Below, piece after piece: positions 1 through 13,600 of a stretch of 64,000 nt of DNA; position 1 is the first letter of the stretch; each line of letters begins with the position of its first letter. Source of the DNA: Oxytricha trifallax (Eukaryota; Ciliophora; Spirotrichea; Sporadotrichida; Oxytrichidae). Made by a program: the position numbers and the translations under genes. The notes below the pieces were generated by a model. It worked only from the letters and a program-made list of their open reading frames with translations, did no database searches and had not been told where the DNA came from. Where the stretch lies: the NCBI GenBank assembly GCA_000711775.1, contig ARYC01017612.1:1-64000 (forward strand). Direction: 5' to 3'.

Positions 1-839
1 CTTCTCTCTGAGCTTATGTAGGAACTCTATATACTACTCTCGCTTAATAGAGCGAGGGTGAATCACATAACTCTCTAAGCCTGAAATCTTCACTTATACC
101 AGCTAAAATTGCATGAGTGACTACCTTTACTTTTTAGTCATAAACTTCTATGTTATCATAATTCTTGTACCATGACTTATTAATAAAAGTGTTGAACGTA
201 AACACAGCTTCATCTGCATGTACTAACTTGATGTTATTATCAATAGCTCTCTGCATTTAATCATATATATAGTTTAAATTATTGCTATAAAATGGCACTG
301 TAAAATCAATCACTCTCTTTCTCTGTTGACAGTCTTGAAAGTAATACCATTTCGTCTATAAATACTAGCTATAGTCTATGGAGAGATACGTATGTCAGGA
401 AACTTGCGATGAAACATCACAGCTCGCTAGTCTAATGGAAAGTGTGCCCAATACTTTAATGTCTTAGAGTCACAGAGATAGTCAATATGGACCTGTGAGA
501 ACTTTTATCTTCTTGCGGGATGTTTTCAAGAGCCTGAGTTATAATGTTAAACAGCTAACAAGCAATGATACCTAACAGTTGGGGCACTCTTGTGTAGCAG
601 TCTTGCTATGGCTGTATAATTCAACACTGGTTTGACTTAGTCTATATTAAAACTTGTACCATACCGAAGCTTAAGCAGTAAATCTAAATTTACTCATCAT
701 AAATAGACCCTAAATTTCGCTAATTTCTATTTCTCATTTTGAAAATTGGCCTAATTTCTCTACTAACCCCAATAAGACCCCAACTATACCCTACAAATCA
801 AAGCACTTATAAACCTCACAAAGGGGTTTTGGGGTTTTG
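1..839 (-). mobile_element. TBE transposon, transposase end, running off the left edge
   Basis: Right-hand end of a telomere-bearing element. It stops at 839 with GGGGTTTTGGGGTTTTG (823-839), followed by AAT (840-842), which fits the ANT target duplication of the family. The minus strand carries a diverged 42-kDa TBE transposase from about 690 to 1. The N-terminal part includes [12 protein letters not shown], close to [12 protein letters not shown] in the intact TBE at 41512-45663. Further on are DQRAVMFHRKFPD and [18 protein letters not shown], the region of the first catalytic aspartate. An in-frame TGA follows the N-terminal block and there are further frame breaks, so this copy looks dead. 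The other end is outside the window. Confidence 0.9.
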
Positions 840-1610
840 AATCACAGTGAATTTCCACTTAAAACTTTTGCTTACTGCCGAAGTAAGTTTATTTTACTTA
901 ATATTTAGAAATATGGCTCATGAATGCTTATAATGTTTTATTTTTAAACTATTTCATGATTTTAATTACTCACTTCTATTTCAGGTAATGAAATATATTG
1001 ATAATTATATTAATGCACTTTTTGATTATTTAATTATATATACTAATATACGTGGATGCATCTTCAACAAGTTACTAATATATTTATAAGATTAATTTAT
1101 TATTATTATGAAAAACTATGAATTAGGAACAATCTAGTTTCCTTATAAATCTTTGCAACAGGCCTTAATTGAGATGTACAATTATTTTAATCCACTTAGG
1201 GATTAAACTGAACAATTTCAAATCCTGTTGAGGTCAAAAACTAAATTTAAATATATTTAATAAAATTAAGATTATTTCAAAAACAGTAGATAAGATTCAA
1301 AATTCTAACAGATATCAGATAATAAATAGCACATACAACCTATCCATTATGTATAATATATACTATATAAATTATTATATATTTAAATAAGGACTATTTC
1401 AATTACTATTATAATAATAATAATTTAATATAGTAAACATCAAATATTGCTATATTTACTATTTTAAAAATAATTTTTAAAAATAATAATATATCAATAT
1501 TACAAAAATAACAAACTTGGAAATTATCTTATCAGTTTAATAATAATAAATTTTTAATTTAGGTCTTACGATAAATATGATAATGGAAATTAGGAATAAA
1601 ATCAACAAGA
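840..1610. other. AT-rich stretch between two TBEs
   Basis: About 770 bases, very AT-rich. A short less AT-rich piece (843-890) is followed by an intron-like GTAAGT...TTTAG at 886-912, so a small 5' exon of the large membrane-protein gene may lie here. I could not fix its frame. Nothing else is recognisable. Confidence 0.35.
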
Positions 1611-4600
1611 TTCAATTATAGACCCAAATAAAAGCACTCGGATTCTTTAGATTTTAGAACCAGAAAAGGCCACTATATAATTTGTGAGGGGCACCAATTG
1701 CACATATCATAAAAAGAAATCAACGAGATTTTCAATAATCTAAAATGAGGATTATGATATTTCAAAAATTACTCAGAACAGCACAGAACCTGATGGTAAA
1801 ATCTTTTCAAATTTAAACTATTAGTATAAAACATAATTTTAGATGATGATGAAATAGTCCTTGCAGGTCAAACAGATATTCAAGATTTACTCATAGTGAA
1901 TAGTTCAGTCACATTCAAAACCCAAAACCCCTTAATTAGATATTTTAGTGATTTGATTTGTAGGGTATAGTTGGGGTCTTATTGGGGGTAGGAAGAGTTA
2001 AAAAATTCGGCAAATTTTACAGAATGAGGAATATTAATTAGTGAAATTTTCGAAATATTTATAATGAGAAATATTTAGATTTACTTCGTGCGCTTATGTA
2101 TGGTGAGAGTATTAGTAAAGACTTAGTCAAACAAATTCTGGATGAAGCTACAATGCTCCTATGCATGAGTAGGTAAGACTTTTTAGCATGATTTCTAGAA
2201 AAAGCTTAAAATATACCTGCATAAAATTTAATTGATATTAGCAGATTTAATGATAACTATTTGCATTTCAACTTCCTTGCAAACCAAAACTCATTTTGAT
2301 TGATAGGTTTTTATAAAAGGTGCATCCTTTCAACTATCTACTTAAGAATGAGCATTACTTAAATAAGTTTGCTAACGAATATATTATTGTTAAAGAGAAA
2401 TAGAAAAAAGATTGCAATAACTATGGTTTTATCGCATTATGCATACGAAATATGAAATGGCTCTGAGAAATTATCCAGATTTATAACAGATACCCAAATA
2501 ATTTTAATGAAATAATCTAAGATATAATATAGGATATTAATAAGTTGCACGAAATGGGATATGTTCATTGATATTTGAAGCCTAAAATTATATAATAAAT
2601 TTTGCCCTTTAGAAGTATTATTATTTATTTTAGAGCTTTAAGATAACAGATAGTAGTCTTAGCAAAGGTTCTTGGAACACCTGGATACTTCCCAATTAGA
2701 AAAAAATGGACTAATTGCTCTGTTTAGTGCGATATGTGGCAATTGGAGTAAATATATTAGAAAGTGATATGGAAAGTATGGCTAACTCTTTGGTAGAAAG
2801 TTTGAAAAATTTTTAATCATTTGAGTATAGAAGCATATCAAGCAAGAAAATTTATACAAGCAAATCTAAAAGATTGTAGATTTGATAAATATCAGTGCTC
2901 CCTACAATACTAGGTAAACATTAGATGACATACTTAAGCCATTTGAGAGAGAGCAAGATTACAAAAGTATACCAAAGACAAGCAGATATTTTACAGGAAT
3001 ACATTCAATTATAAAAAATGAAATAAAAGTAAAATTAATTAATTATTAATTACCTTCAGTTATGTTTTTTTGAAAATGTCTCTAAACCCTAACAATATTA
3101 TGCTCTATACAGCGCATAAAAAATAAGACTGTAGTTGTAATTGCTATAGTGAATTTATCACATTGCCCAAGCGAGAAAAATTCATTATACTTTTTTTGGG
3201 AGTTAGCTCAAAATCAATTTCTCGCTTTCCTGGAACGATTCAGGAATATTACCAAAAATAAAGTCCAGCATAAATTACGGGACCTACCGTAGAATCCATT
3301 TATTTTTGAATTTTTAGTCACTTTAGATTTGATATCTGCCAAGATTATAATATTTAGTTAACTTAATTTCAATTCATTTTTTCAAATCTAATGTATTCCT
3401 ACAATTATACTCGATTTATTTAAAACAACGAATATTCATTTAAATTTATTATATTCACATAAAACCTGCATTTCTCTTCAAACCCCAATTTAACTTCAAA
3501 TATATCATATAAATCAAAATACTTCAACCTCAAAAAGAGATTTGGGATTTTGATTTAGAAATCTTATTTTTAAAAGTAATTGAATCAGTAACCTCTAAAT
3601 TTTTATAATAGGTAGCTACGTATCTACAACTTAAAGTTTCAAAGTGATAGAAATAGTGAATATAAATATTTTAATAATTTATATAAATAAACATAAATAT
3701 CACTGGAATGATTGTTTTCAATGTAAGAAATTAAATTATTTGAAGTACTAAAAATAATCATATAGAATGTTGAGTTTTACACTTCAAACACTCTAATAGC
3801 GTCTGAGACTCTGTTAAATCTTTATATATCTAATAGTCTTATTCAAAGTAATTTATTATAAATTATAAATTACATTTATTTAATAATTATATAAATTCAA
3901 ACAGACTTAATGACAGAAGGTAAAAAATTCTTACCTCTTAATTATTTTTATAGTTTTCCTAATTGAAACGGATTGTTCTCTTCTTGAAAATAATTAAGAA
4001 ATCAGGGGAAATATCGACTTAAAAAATGTGACTATACAAGGAAACAAATTATACACTTCCACTCATAATCTGTTTGATTAAAAAAAAAACTTATATAATT
4101 ATGATTTTGAAACACCATTTAATATCAGTATCGACAATCAATATTAATAAAAAAATTATAAACCATATATTTATGGCAAATTAACATATTTATAGCATAA
4201 TATAATGTGACTTTCAATACTTTCAACTTAGTTTATTTGTGAAAAAAATTATAATTGTTTAAAAAAACAGTGAAAGCTAATTTTTTAAGGCAAGTAATTT
4301 TGAAGCTAAAAAAATAAAATTTGATTTTAAATTTTTTTGTTAAAATTTTACTAACTAACAAACTTTGTTTAAGGAAATGAAGATGGCATTCTTCACATAA
4401 GAAGCTCAGAAGAATGCTGGAATGCGATTGACAGCGAGTCAAAACTAATTGTAAGTCTATTTCTCTCTATGACTTTCATATATCTATAACATATGTGGGG
4501 GGGGGAAGTTTTCCGCCTCTATCAAGTCACTGATCTTTTAATTTAATATGAGTAATTTTTACAAATCTTGCATAAAATTATTAGTAAAATATTTTCTCAC

Positions 4601-7600
4601 AAGATAATTATTGAAGATATACTGCTCATTGTTGTTTTAAGATTATGATAAATAATAAATCTTGATAAAATTTAAATATAATTGAACTAAATATCATAAT
4701 AATAAACACGAATGTATTGACAAAAAACATAAATTATTTGTAGAAAAGAATAATTTTTATAAAAAAATTAAGTTGTAATGCTTATTTCATTTCAAATTTT
4801 AGAAATAAAAATATGTAGAGAAATAAATTTATAATCCAGGAAAACTTTTTAAAATTAATTTTATCAAAACATAGGCCATGAAACAACCTCCCTCACATAT
4901 TTTCATATAGCTTAAAAGCAACAGAAAAATTCAGTTTACCAACATTCTTATTAAGAATGACTACAGCAATTAAAACTAGGCTTCGTAAAGTCTTTAATTC
5001 TATTTTGATATTTAAAAAGAAATATTGAGATTTGAAGAAGTTGAATAGGGAAGAACGAATGATCATGAAGATTTAAGATCATTAAATAATAATGAAAATA
5101 ATCAAGATTTTTTGATAGTTTATTAAGAACTAGAGTTTCTGATTGCTAATATCACTATTAAGCGAGTATAATCAAAATGAGGAGATCGTTATAAAGAAAT
5201 CAAAAATGCAATGAATTAAAATTATGATCATTTCAGAGTATACTAATGTTTTTCCAACTGTCGAGATTATGAATTAAGATTAACGATTTTAATTAGCAAC
5301 TTTAAATTATTAATCAAACATGGAGAATTCTAATTCTTTATTTTTTCCACTTTTCCTGATTAGTTTGTATTTTAGCGCAGTCTCGGCAATGTATCTGTAG
5401 TAGTCACCAACTTTTTTCTTAAATTTTTCTTAGATATCTTCACTATATCTTCATTATATCTTCAGGGTATCTTCCTCAAAAAATAAAAAAGTCAAAAATA
5501 TTAAAATTAGCAATAAATACAGCAACAATAACAGCAGTAGTAACAATAACAGCAGTAATTTAACTAAAACCAATAAAAATTAGAGTCTGGGTGAAATTCT
5601 AAAGGAATTTCAAATTTTCTAAAATTCTTGGTTTAAAGACAGAGTGATGAAGATGACAATAAAGAATATGATGATATATATGAAAAAAATCAGTGATTTT
5701 TAATATTTTAAAATTCCTTTAGAATTTCACCCAGACTCTAATTTTTATTGGTTTTAGTTAAATTACTGCTGTTATTGTTACTACTGCTGTTATTGTTGCT
5801 GTATTTATTGCTAATTTTAATATTTTTGACTTTTTAATTTTTTGAGGAAGATACCCTGAAGATATAATGAAGATATAGTGAAGATATCTAAGAAAAATTT
5901 AAGAAAAAAGTTGGTGACTACTACAGATACATTGCCGAGACTGCGCTAAAATACAAACTAATCAGGAAAAGTGGAAAAAATAAAGAATTAAAATTCTCCA
6001 TGTATGATTAATAATTTAAAGTTGCTAATTAAAATCGTTAATCTTAATTCATAATCTCGACAGTTGGAAAAACATTAGTATACTCTGAAATGATCATAAT
6101 TTTAATTCATTGCATTTTTGATTTCTTTATAACGATCTCCTCATTTTGATTATACTCGCTTAATATTAGAAATTTAATTATTTATTATTTTTTAAAACGT
6201 AGTGTCTGCTATAATAAAAGTTTAAAATTCGTAGATTTTATGTTTTAATAGAAATAAAATTAATAAAACGATTATAGGTCAACTCTATTCATAACTACAG
6301 ACATAGAAAATTTAAAACTAAATTCTATAGAATTTTTTAACTCTTCTATATCAGTCTAATAATAAAGTCTAATTTTTACTAATTCAACAGGAAGGCTAGA
6401 TATTAATAACCTATCTTTATCTAATTCTTCGATTGATATAAGAAATCTATATTTAACAAAAATTATTTTTCGCTTTAATTAAATATAATAAAAGCTTATT
6501 AATTTGAATCCATTTGACTTTTATAATCATAAACATGTTTCCATTAACAATATGTCTATCAAAAATGTTGCAAGTAAGAAAAGATTTTATTAATTTAACT
6601 TTTTAGTGAATCCCATTAGAAGCTTCTAAAGTTTCTTTAAAAATAGAATTAAGTTTTATTTTAGAAAATTAAATTCTTGTCCACAACAAATCTTCCAAGC
6701 TATGCGGTATTCGAACTTAAAAATCTATATTTCAACAACACCAATATTTATTAAAATCATGGAATTTTAAATGATGGAGAAATCTCAACTTTCATTTTAG
6801 AAAACAGCACATTCAGATATTAGAGTAATATATAAACTTTCTTTAGTTAAAATATTTCATAGATTTATATGACAACACAGCATTTATAGAGTGTTCAAAT
6901 ACAAACCAAATAATTATGAGAAACTTGCAATTTAGCAATATTAAATATGTGAATTCAACCGAAAAAGGCACATTCCTCATTAAAATTGATAAAATTGTTT
7001 TGGAAGATGAAATATATAAAAACTCAATTATACAAAACATTAGTATGAGGTCTTCAAATATTAATTTCTTAAGTTTTAATGGTTTCAATGATAAGGAACT
7101 ATCGATAAAAAAACTATAAATTTTATTTTATATTTGCTTACTATCTTAGAATCAATCTGCTACTCACAAGCTTTCTATGAAGGAATTTATTTTATTTTTG
7201 AACTAGTTTTGACAAGAATTAATTTAAATAATAAAACTAAAGTGAAGAGAGTTTGAAGTTTGATTTATTAATAAATTAAATATTGACAAACAATGTGTAT
7301 AAAGGAGTATCAGCAATTCTATATTTTGATGAATACTTTCAAGAAAGCAATTCGCAAGTAGAAATCACAGACTCAATATTTATTAAATACTCTATTATTG
7401 TAGGAATACATTCGATTACGGAAGTTAAATTATTTTAAATATTAAATAATAAATTTATTGGAAGGACCTCTCTTGAAGCGAAGAAAATATGGAATTTGCT
7501 CGATATTTAATTCTAAAATAACTATCGGATAAGTACCAATTTTTCAAGGTCCAAGAAATTTACTTGCCAATAAATTTATTATTTAATATTATTTACAAAT

Positions 7601-10600
7601 TTTTCCACAAATCAAATACATTTCTATAAGATTTAAAGAATTTTGTGGGGAAATTTATAAAATACATGAATTATTTTGTAATTAATTTGCTAATTTATAC
7701 TTTTTATTTTAAAATTAAAGCTGTTATAGCTAAAGAACAGCTTATTTAATAATATTAATTAAAATCTACAGCATAAATTTAAACAATTTTTGTTTTTTAA
7801 GAATTTAAATAATAGGAATAAATTATAGAGTGTAATTTTTTTAAGTATAAATATAATTTTTGTTAAGGTTTTGTATCAGAGTAGATAAACAAACCTCTCA
7901 CAATAAAGTAGATTTCATTCGTTTTTATGATACGATATTACTCGCGGAAGAGTAAATTTAATTATAAAATTCATTTTTTTTCACTAAAAATAATTTCTAT
8001 CTCAAAAATATCATTTGATCTTGGCTTTCCCCCCCCAATTTATTTACTATTATTTAATGGTCTTTATTTATTTAATATTCAGTCAGACTAATTATTCTAC
8101 GATTGGAGTAGGAATGATAAACTTATTTTAATGATATAATTTTATTATATTTATGTTATATTAAAGTTAATGCATGTAAAATGCAACATGTTGAACCCAA
8201 TAGTTGTGAAAGATAGCATATTTCAAGATTTTTACTTTGGCATTTTCGTGTTTGAAGCAAGTGAGAAATTTAGAGTGGATGTACCTCTAACAGTAATTTT
8301 CCAAAATGTAACTTTAAATTCCACTATTTCATACTTCAATTCAATTGTCACTGTGAGAACCAACACAAAATTTATGATATATGATAGTTTTATAAGAAAC
8401 TCTCTTAATACAAAAAGAGGTGGTTTTATATATGTTTATGATAGAATATTTTTATTTCAAAATATAATGGTTTTGTCATTGCTGATTACAGAGAAGCATA
8501 TGTGTTGATAAAGAATTGTGTATTTTAGATTATCGTTCAAAATTATATTGATAAAAAGAATGCATTTTTAATAAATCTTTTGTTTTGATTGGGTTTAATG
8601 GAGGATTACTTATTTAAAATTTAAGAGATGGATCGTGTCAATTAATAGGACTAAAGTACATCTAAATATCATAAAGCTTTTTTTAATAGGGCAACTTGAT
8701 TTTGAAGGAAGGGTTTGTCATATTATTGCAATAAATAACTATCGGCTGAGTTTGACCTGTTTACTTCTACACTCCACGATTACTCTCCATAGATAATCTT
8801 CTTGTCATATGTTGAGTCTCATGATGAGCTCACCATTCAATAGTGATATGATAAGGACAAAATAAAGCAACAGTAAGATATATTTCCCATAACATTTTAG
8901 ATGCTAATGAAACTATAAAAGCGAAAAAGATAGAGACTAATTATCAACTTAAGAAGTGTTTTTAACTGGTAAGGACATTTCTTCTCTCCACATTAAATTG
9001 AAATTATAAAGCTCTGTGTCTTCATTTCCCTTGGTTGTGACTCTCTGTGAGTAATAAATCATGATTTAGTTTAAGGGTTGGGGAAACGATGTACGTTTTC
9101 TAAGTTATTTTTATTACATTTGAATAAGAATTACCAGATAACTTATTCTACTTAGCCACGACTAAGTTGCTGGTTAAATCTATTATTAGAATATGATATG
9201 TTTAAAAAAAATTTATTATGCATTAATCTCAATGGAGGAGTATTCTTTGCTCATTATGGATCAGTCGTGGAAATAGATAATTGTACTTTTAGTGAATGTG
9301 CTGGTGTATAAAACGGTCTTGCTTCTGTTGAAAACAGTGGGTACTTCATTATAATTTTAAATATACATAAAATAAATTTTATTATCAAGAACAGCTTGTT
9401 TAATTCAGTATATGCTTTGAAGAACTCTCTCCTTGGTATCACTGATTCATTTAATGTAGTATCATCCATTTTTAATAGCACTTTCATATTTAATTATAAT
9501 TTTATTGAAAAATTAATGTTTTACTTTCATTAAGAATGAAATCATTGATCTAAAAACTTTTTAAGCAAAATTTGTCCCATCTTACTATCTTCCAATATTC
9601 TTAAATGATGTCGCTGATATCTATATGAGAGTTTAAGTTGGCGAGAGATATTATATTTAAATATTTTTAGTATTTATAAAAAAAATTCTTATCAATTTTA
9701 TTGATCTAGATGATAGAATATTATTGAAATTAATTAATTATTCTAAAAAATTTACAATAAAGAGATTGTTAAATCACTTAAACATGTCTTCTTTTTTGAA
9801 TCTATTTAAATAATAATATTATGAAAATACTTAATTTTAAAATTTTGATCTATAATCAATTAACATCAAAAAGTAACTGATCAAAATTATATTAATGATC
9901 GTAATTATTTAAACTGTTGACTGAATATAAATTAGTTTTCAATAATAAAAAATGAATAATAATATATCTTTTAAATATTGGTCAAGCAGTAAAATCTATG
10001 AAAGATATTAAATAATGAAGATTTCTTTCTTGTTTCTCTTCAACTAAATCAAATAATCTTGTAAATTAATGAATTTTATAAACATCAATTTTTAGAATAT
10101 TATATTAAATAATAACTGGACTCTACTATAGGTGGTACTTTTAAGTTATCCTTTAAATATAATTAATTTAATTTTACATGTCATCTATTTAAAAACTAGC
10201 TAATTCGATGTTAATTTAAAAAAATTACTTTGCAATATGTAGATATCAACTAATTTTTTGTATATTATAGAAAAACATTCGAAAATGGAAAATTAATTTA
10301 AATTTAATTATCAACTAGCAGTTTGCCAATTTAAATGATTTTGTTCTCATTCATTAGAAATTTTTAAATAAGCTGGATTTTAATATTGCTGTATTATTTT
10401 ATCACCTCCATTTAGCGATATAAATCGAATTATATTGGAAGAAGTATTTAATTGAAATCAGAGGCTCCTAATTTAAGTCAAGCAATCTAGTAGAAGTGAT
10501 AAAATTGTTCAGACAATTTAAAAGTCCATTCAATTATATTTTCTTTTTCAATTAAGTTCAAAATCGATTAATTTCACAAAATTTAGTACCTTTTAATTTA

Positions 10601-13600
10601 ATTAATTTCTTAATTTGAATATATTCTTACAATAGTATTACTTACAAAAATAACTTTTCATATTTTAATATATACTGCAATTTTTTTAAATATATATAAG
10701 TATATATTTATTGAAGTTTCCCATTATCTTTTGTAATCAGGTAATACTTATTTTGTATATAAATTAGATATGTTTCAAAGATAATGAGATCAAACCTCGT
10801 GATTGACAACTGTACTTTTATCTAGGAGAGAAGATTCATGGATATTTATCTCTCGAACGTAACAATTTAAAACTCAGTAATTCGAGACATTTCTATCAAC
10901 TCGACTGAACCTTCTTACATATCTACAACTTCTTCTATCTTTAATTTAAGAAATATGAGTTTTATTAATGGGAGCTTTAGTTTCTTAACTAGTCAAAGTA
11001 GATCTTAGTTTTTGTTCTCCTTCAGATAAGACTCTATTATAACTATGGACGGTTACGACCTCATAGTAAGTTGGGAATATAGGCTCGACCATTTCCGGTA
11101 CCCCCGAATTCGAAACCGTGAAAGCATTCGGCTATTACGAGATAATTCCTGGATCTGAGAACCTCCTAAGAATACGTTAGGCAAGGTATTGGGGAACCAC
11201 GCCAACAAAATCATCGACCATTGATCTTATAAGTCGTGTAAAAACTGAATGATACACCTATCTTTGCAACTTGGGGTTGAGTGCAACGGATAGGGTAGGA
11301 ATTAAGATACAGACTGCTCTGATCCCAAACTGGATTCTATTTGTTGAAGAATAACAAGGAAAAACCCTGCATAAGACAACTTCAGCAGAGAGAGTATCGT
11401 ATCACTCGGGGTTTCCCCCTAAGCAAGCCAAACTTTAGTCTTTGCTGAGAAGGGGTTTTACCTGAACATAAGCACTTACTAGATAAAGCAGCCAGAGAAA
11501 GTGACCAGAGAAACATACGAAGTAGCGAAAGATCACATGAGACCTAGCCAAGGCAATCGATTGAACGTGCGTGGTGTGAAGTTAGTCAACTCAGTATATG
11601 AGTGTAGTTTCCCGTAAACAGATGAGATTAGATCGCCAAAAGCTAAAATATAAAAATCTGATTACCTCTTTATCTGTCTGAAGCTTCAGTATTAATTTCC
11701 GTACAGCATTAAAAAATAATAATAATAATAATAGTTACTATGGATGATATCAGATTTTATAATGTCAACATGCAGGTTTTCTTTATTAAGGATAGTATAA
11801 TATTAATAAATAAGACTTATGTTATCAACAATACTCTCGCGGGTATTAATTAGTTAAATATTGAAATCATTATAAATATTCTATAATAAAATATGTTTTT
11901 AAGCAATAGCAAAGACTAGTTGCTTAGATTGGATTCGTCCTCAATGACTTTATAAAATTCTAGATTTTTAAATATTACTAAGAGAAGCACTGATGTTATT
12001 ATAAATATTCTGAGGTGCAACAACGTTAAATTGAGTCATGTTAAATTTGAAAACATTTCTGCAAATTAAATGAATCTCTACTAATCTAGTTTAAACCTAA
12101 ACAATGTAACCCATTAAATATTTCTATCATATATTAATATCTAATATTGTAGGAATACATTTGATTGCGAAAAATAAATAGTAAATTAATAATTATTAAT
12201 TAAAACTCGTGGCAGTTAACTTTCTGGAAACCTGAACAATATGGTACTTGTTCGATAGAGAATTCAAAATTAGCTGGACTTTACTATTGGCGGTACCCCT
12301 CTATCGCATCCCTAAAGCGAGATAACTTGACTTTAATTTTAGCATTAAAATCAATTAAACAAATCACCCAAAATTAAAGTCAAGTTATCTCGCTTCAGGG
12401 ATGCGATAGAGGGGTACCGCCAATAGTAAAGTCCAGCTAATTTTGAATTCTCTATCGAACAAGTACCATATTGTTCAGGTTTCCAGAAAGTTAACTGCCA
12501 CGAGTTTTAATTAATAATTATTAATTTACTATTTATTTTTCGCAATCAAATGTATTCCTACAATAATGCTAATTTGAACTCCATTAAAATGAGTACTAAT
12601 AAAATCTTAGGAATAAATTTTATCATTTACTATAATATAAAATATTTAGGATAAGCCATAAAAAAAATCATAAAACTATATATTTATGAGATGAGATTAT
12701 TTTTATTAAGTCGAATTCTTTTGTGTCTGTCTTGTTTAATATCAATCAATACTTAATTTTACTTAAAATAATATTTTAAGTAAAATGATTGAGTTTTTGA
12801 TTTTAAATTTATTGAGAAATCATTATTTACTAAGTTTATCAGATAAGGATTAAAATAATAAAGCATTTGAATATAAAATTTTGATCAATAAAATCTTTTT
12901 GTTAAATTATATCCATCCAATATATCTAATTCAATAGAGTTGTATGCTTTAATAAAGTAGAGCATAGTAAAAAATATTTTTGTATTATAGCCTTAAAAGA
13001 TATTGTAGGAATACATTTGATTTGGGAAAAATAAAATAAATTAAGATTAATAAAAGTATAATTCGTGGCAGTTAACTTTCTGGAAACCCTGACAATATGG
13101 CACTTGTTTGATAGAGAATTTAAAATTAGCTGGACTTTACTATTGGCGGAACACCTTAATCGCATCCCTGGAGCTAGATAACTCGACTTTAATTTTTGGT
13201 GATTTGTTTAGTTGATTTTGTTGCCAAAATTAAAGTCGAGTTATCTCGCTCCAGGGATGCGATAGAGGTGTACCGCCAATAGTAAAGTCCAGCTAATTTT
13301 AAATTCTCTATCGAAAGAGTACCATATTGTCAGGGTTTCCAGAAAGTTAACTGCCACGAATTATACTTTTATTAATTTTAATTTATTTTATTTTTCCCAA
13401 ATCAAATGTATTCCTACAATACTTGCTCAGCAAATCTCCTAAAATTTACAAAAATGGTATTATTTGTCTCAAGATATATCTATTACAATTATTTTGATTT
13501 ATCTACCTTATACTATTAGATTATTCTTAAAATTCTGATTTTCTTATTATTTCTTTGTAATTGTAATCTTCCTATTTAACAATTTATTCAGATATACACA

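Noticed and set aside
823-839. GGGGTTTTGGGGTTTTG as a chromosome-end telomere
   Set aside because: It is the outer end of a TBE terminal repeat followed by AAT and continuing germline DNA; the same holds at 1916, 41512 and 45663.
2400-2960. Kinase-like reading as a host gene
   Set aside because: It matches the 57-kDa TBE protein at 45020-45490 (GTPGYFP, HxDLKP-like) and lies between TBE ends, so it belongs to the transposon.
3578-3970. TAATTGAA as the pointer that follows the miniature TBE
   Set aside because: The repeat exists at both places but joining them leaves an in-frame TGA, so the true junction is elsewhere.
4233-4442. Minus-strand open frame of 69 codons
   Set aside because: Leucine/phenylalanine-rich reading of AT-rich DNA opposite a better plus-strand segment; no start context or conserved wording.
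11050-11180. A tRNA gene
   Set aside because: The A- and B-box-like motifs lack matching acceptor and T-arm stems; only a distant tRNA resemblance is possible.
12147-13419. CRISPR array from the repeated segments
   Set aside because: Only two long palindromic copies with TA duplications; no short regularly spaced repeats and no cas genes; the genome is eukaryotic.
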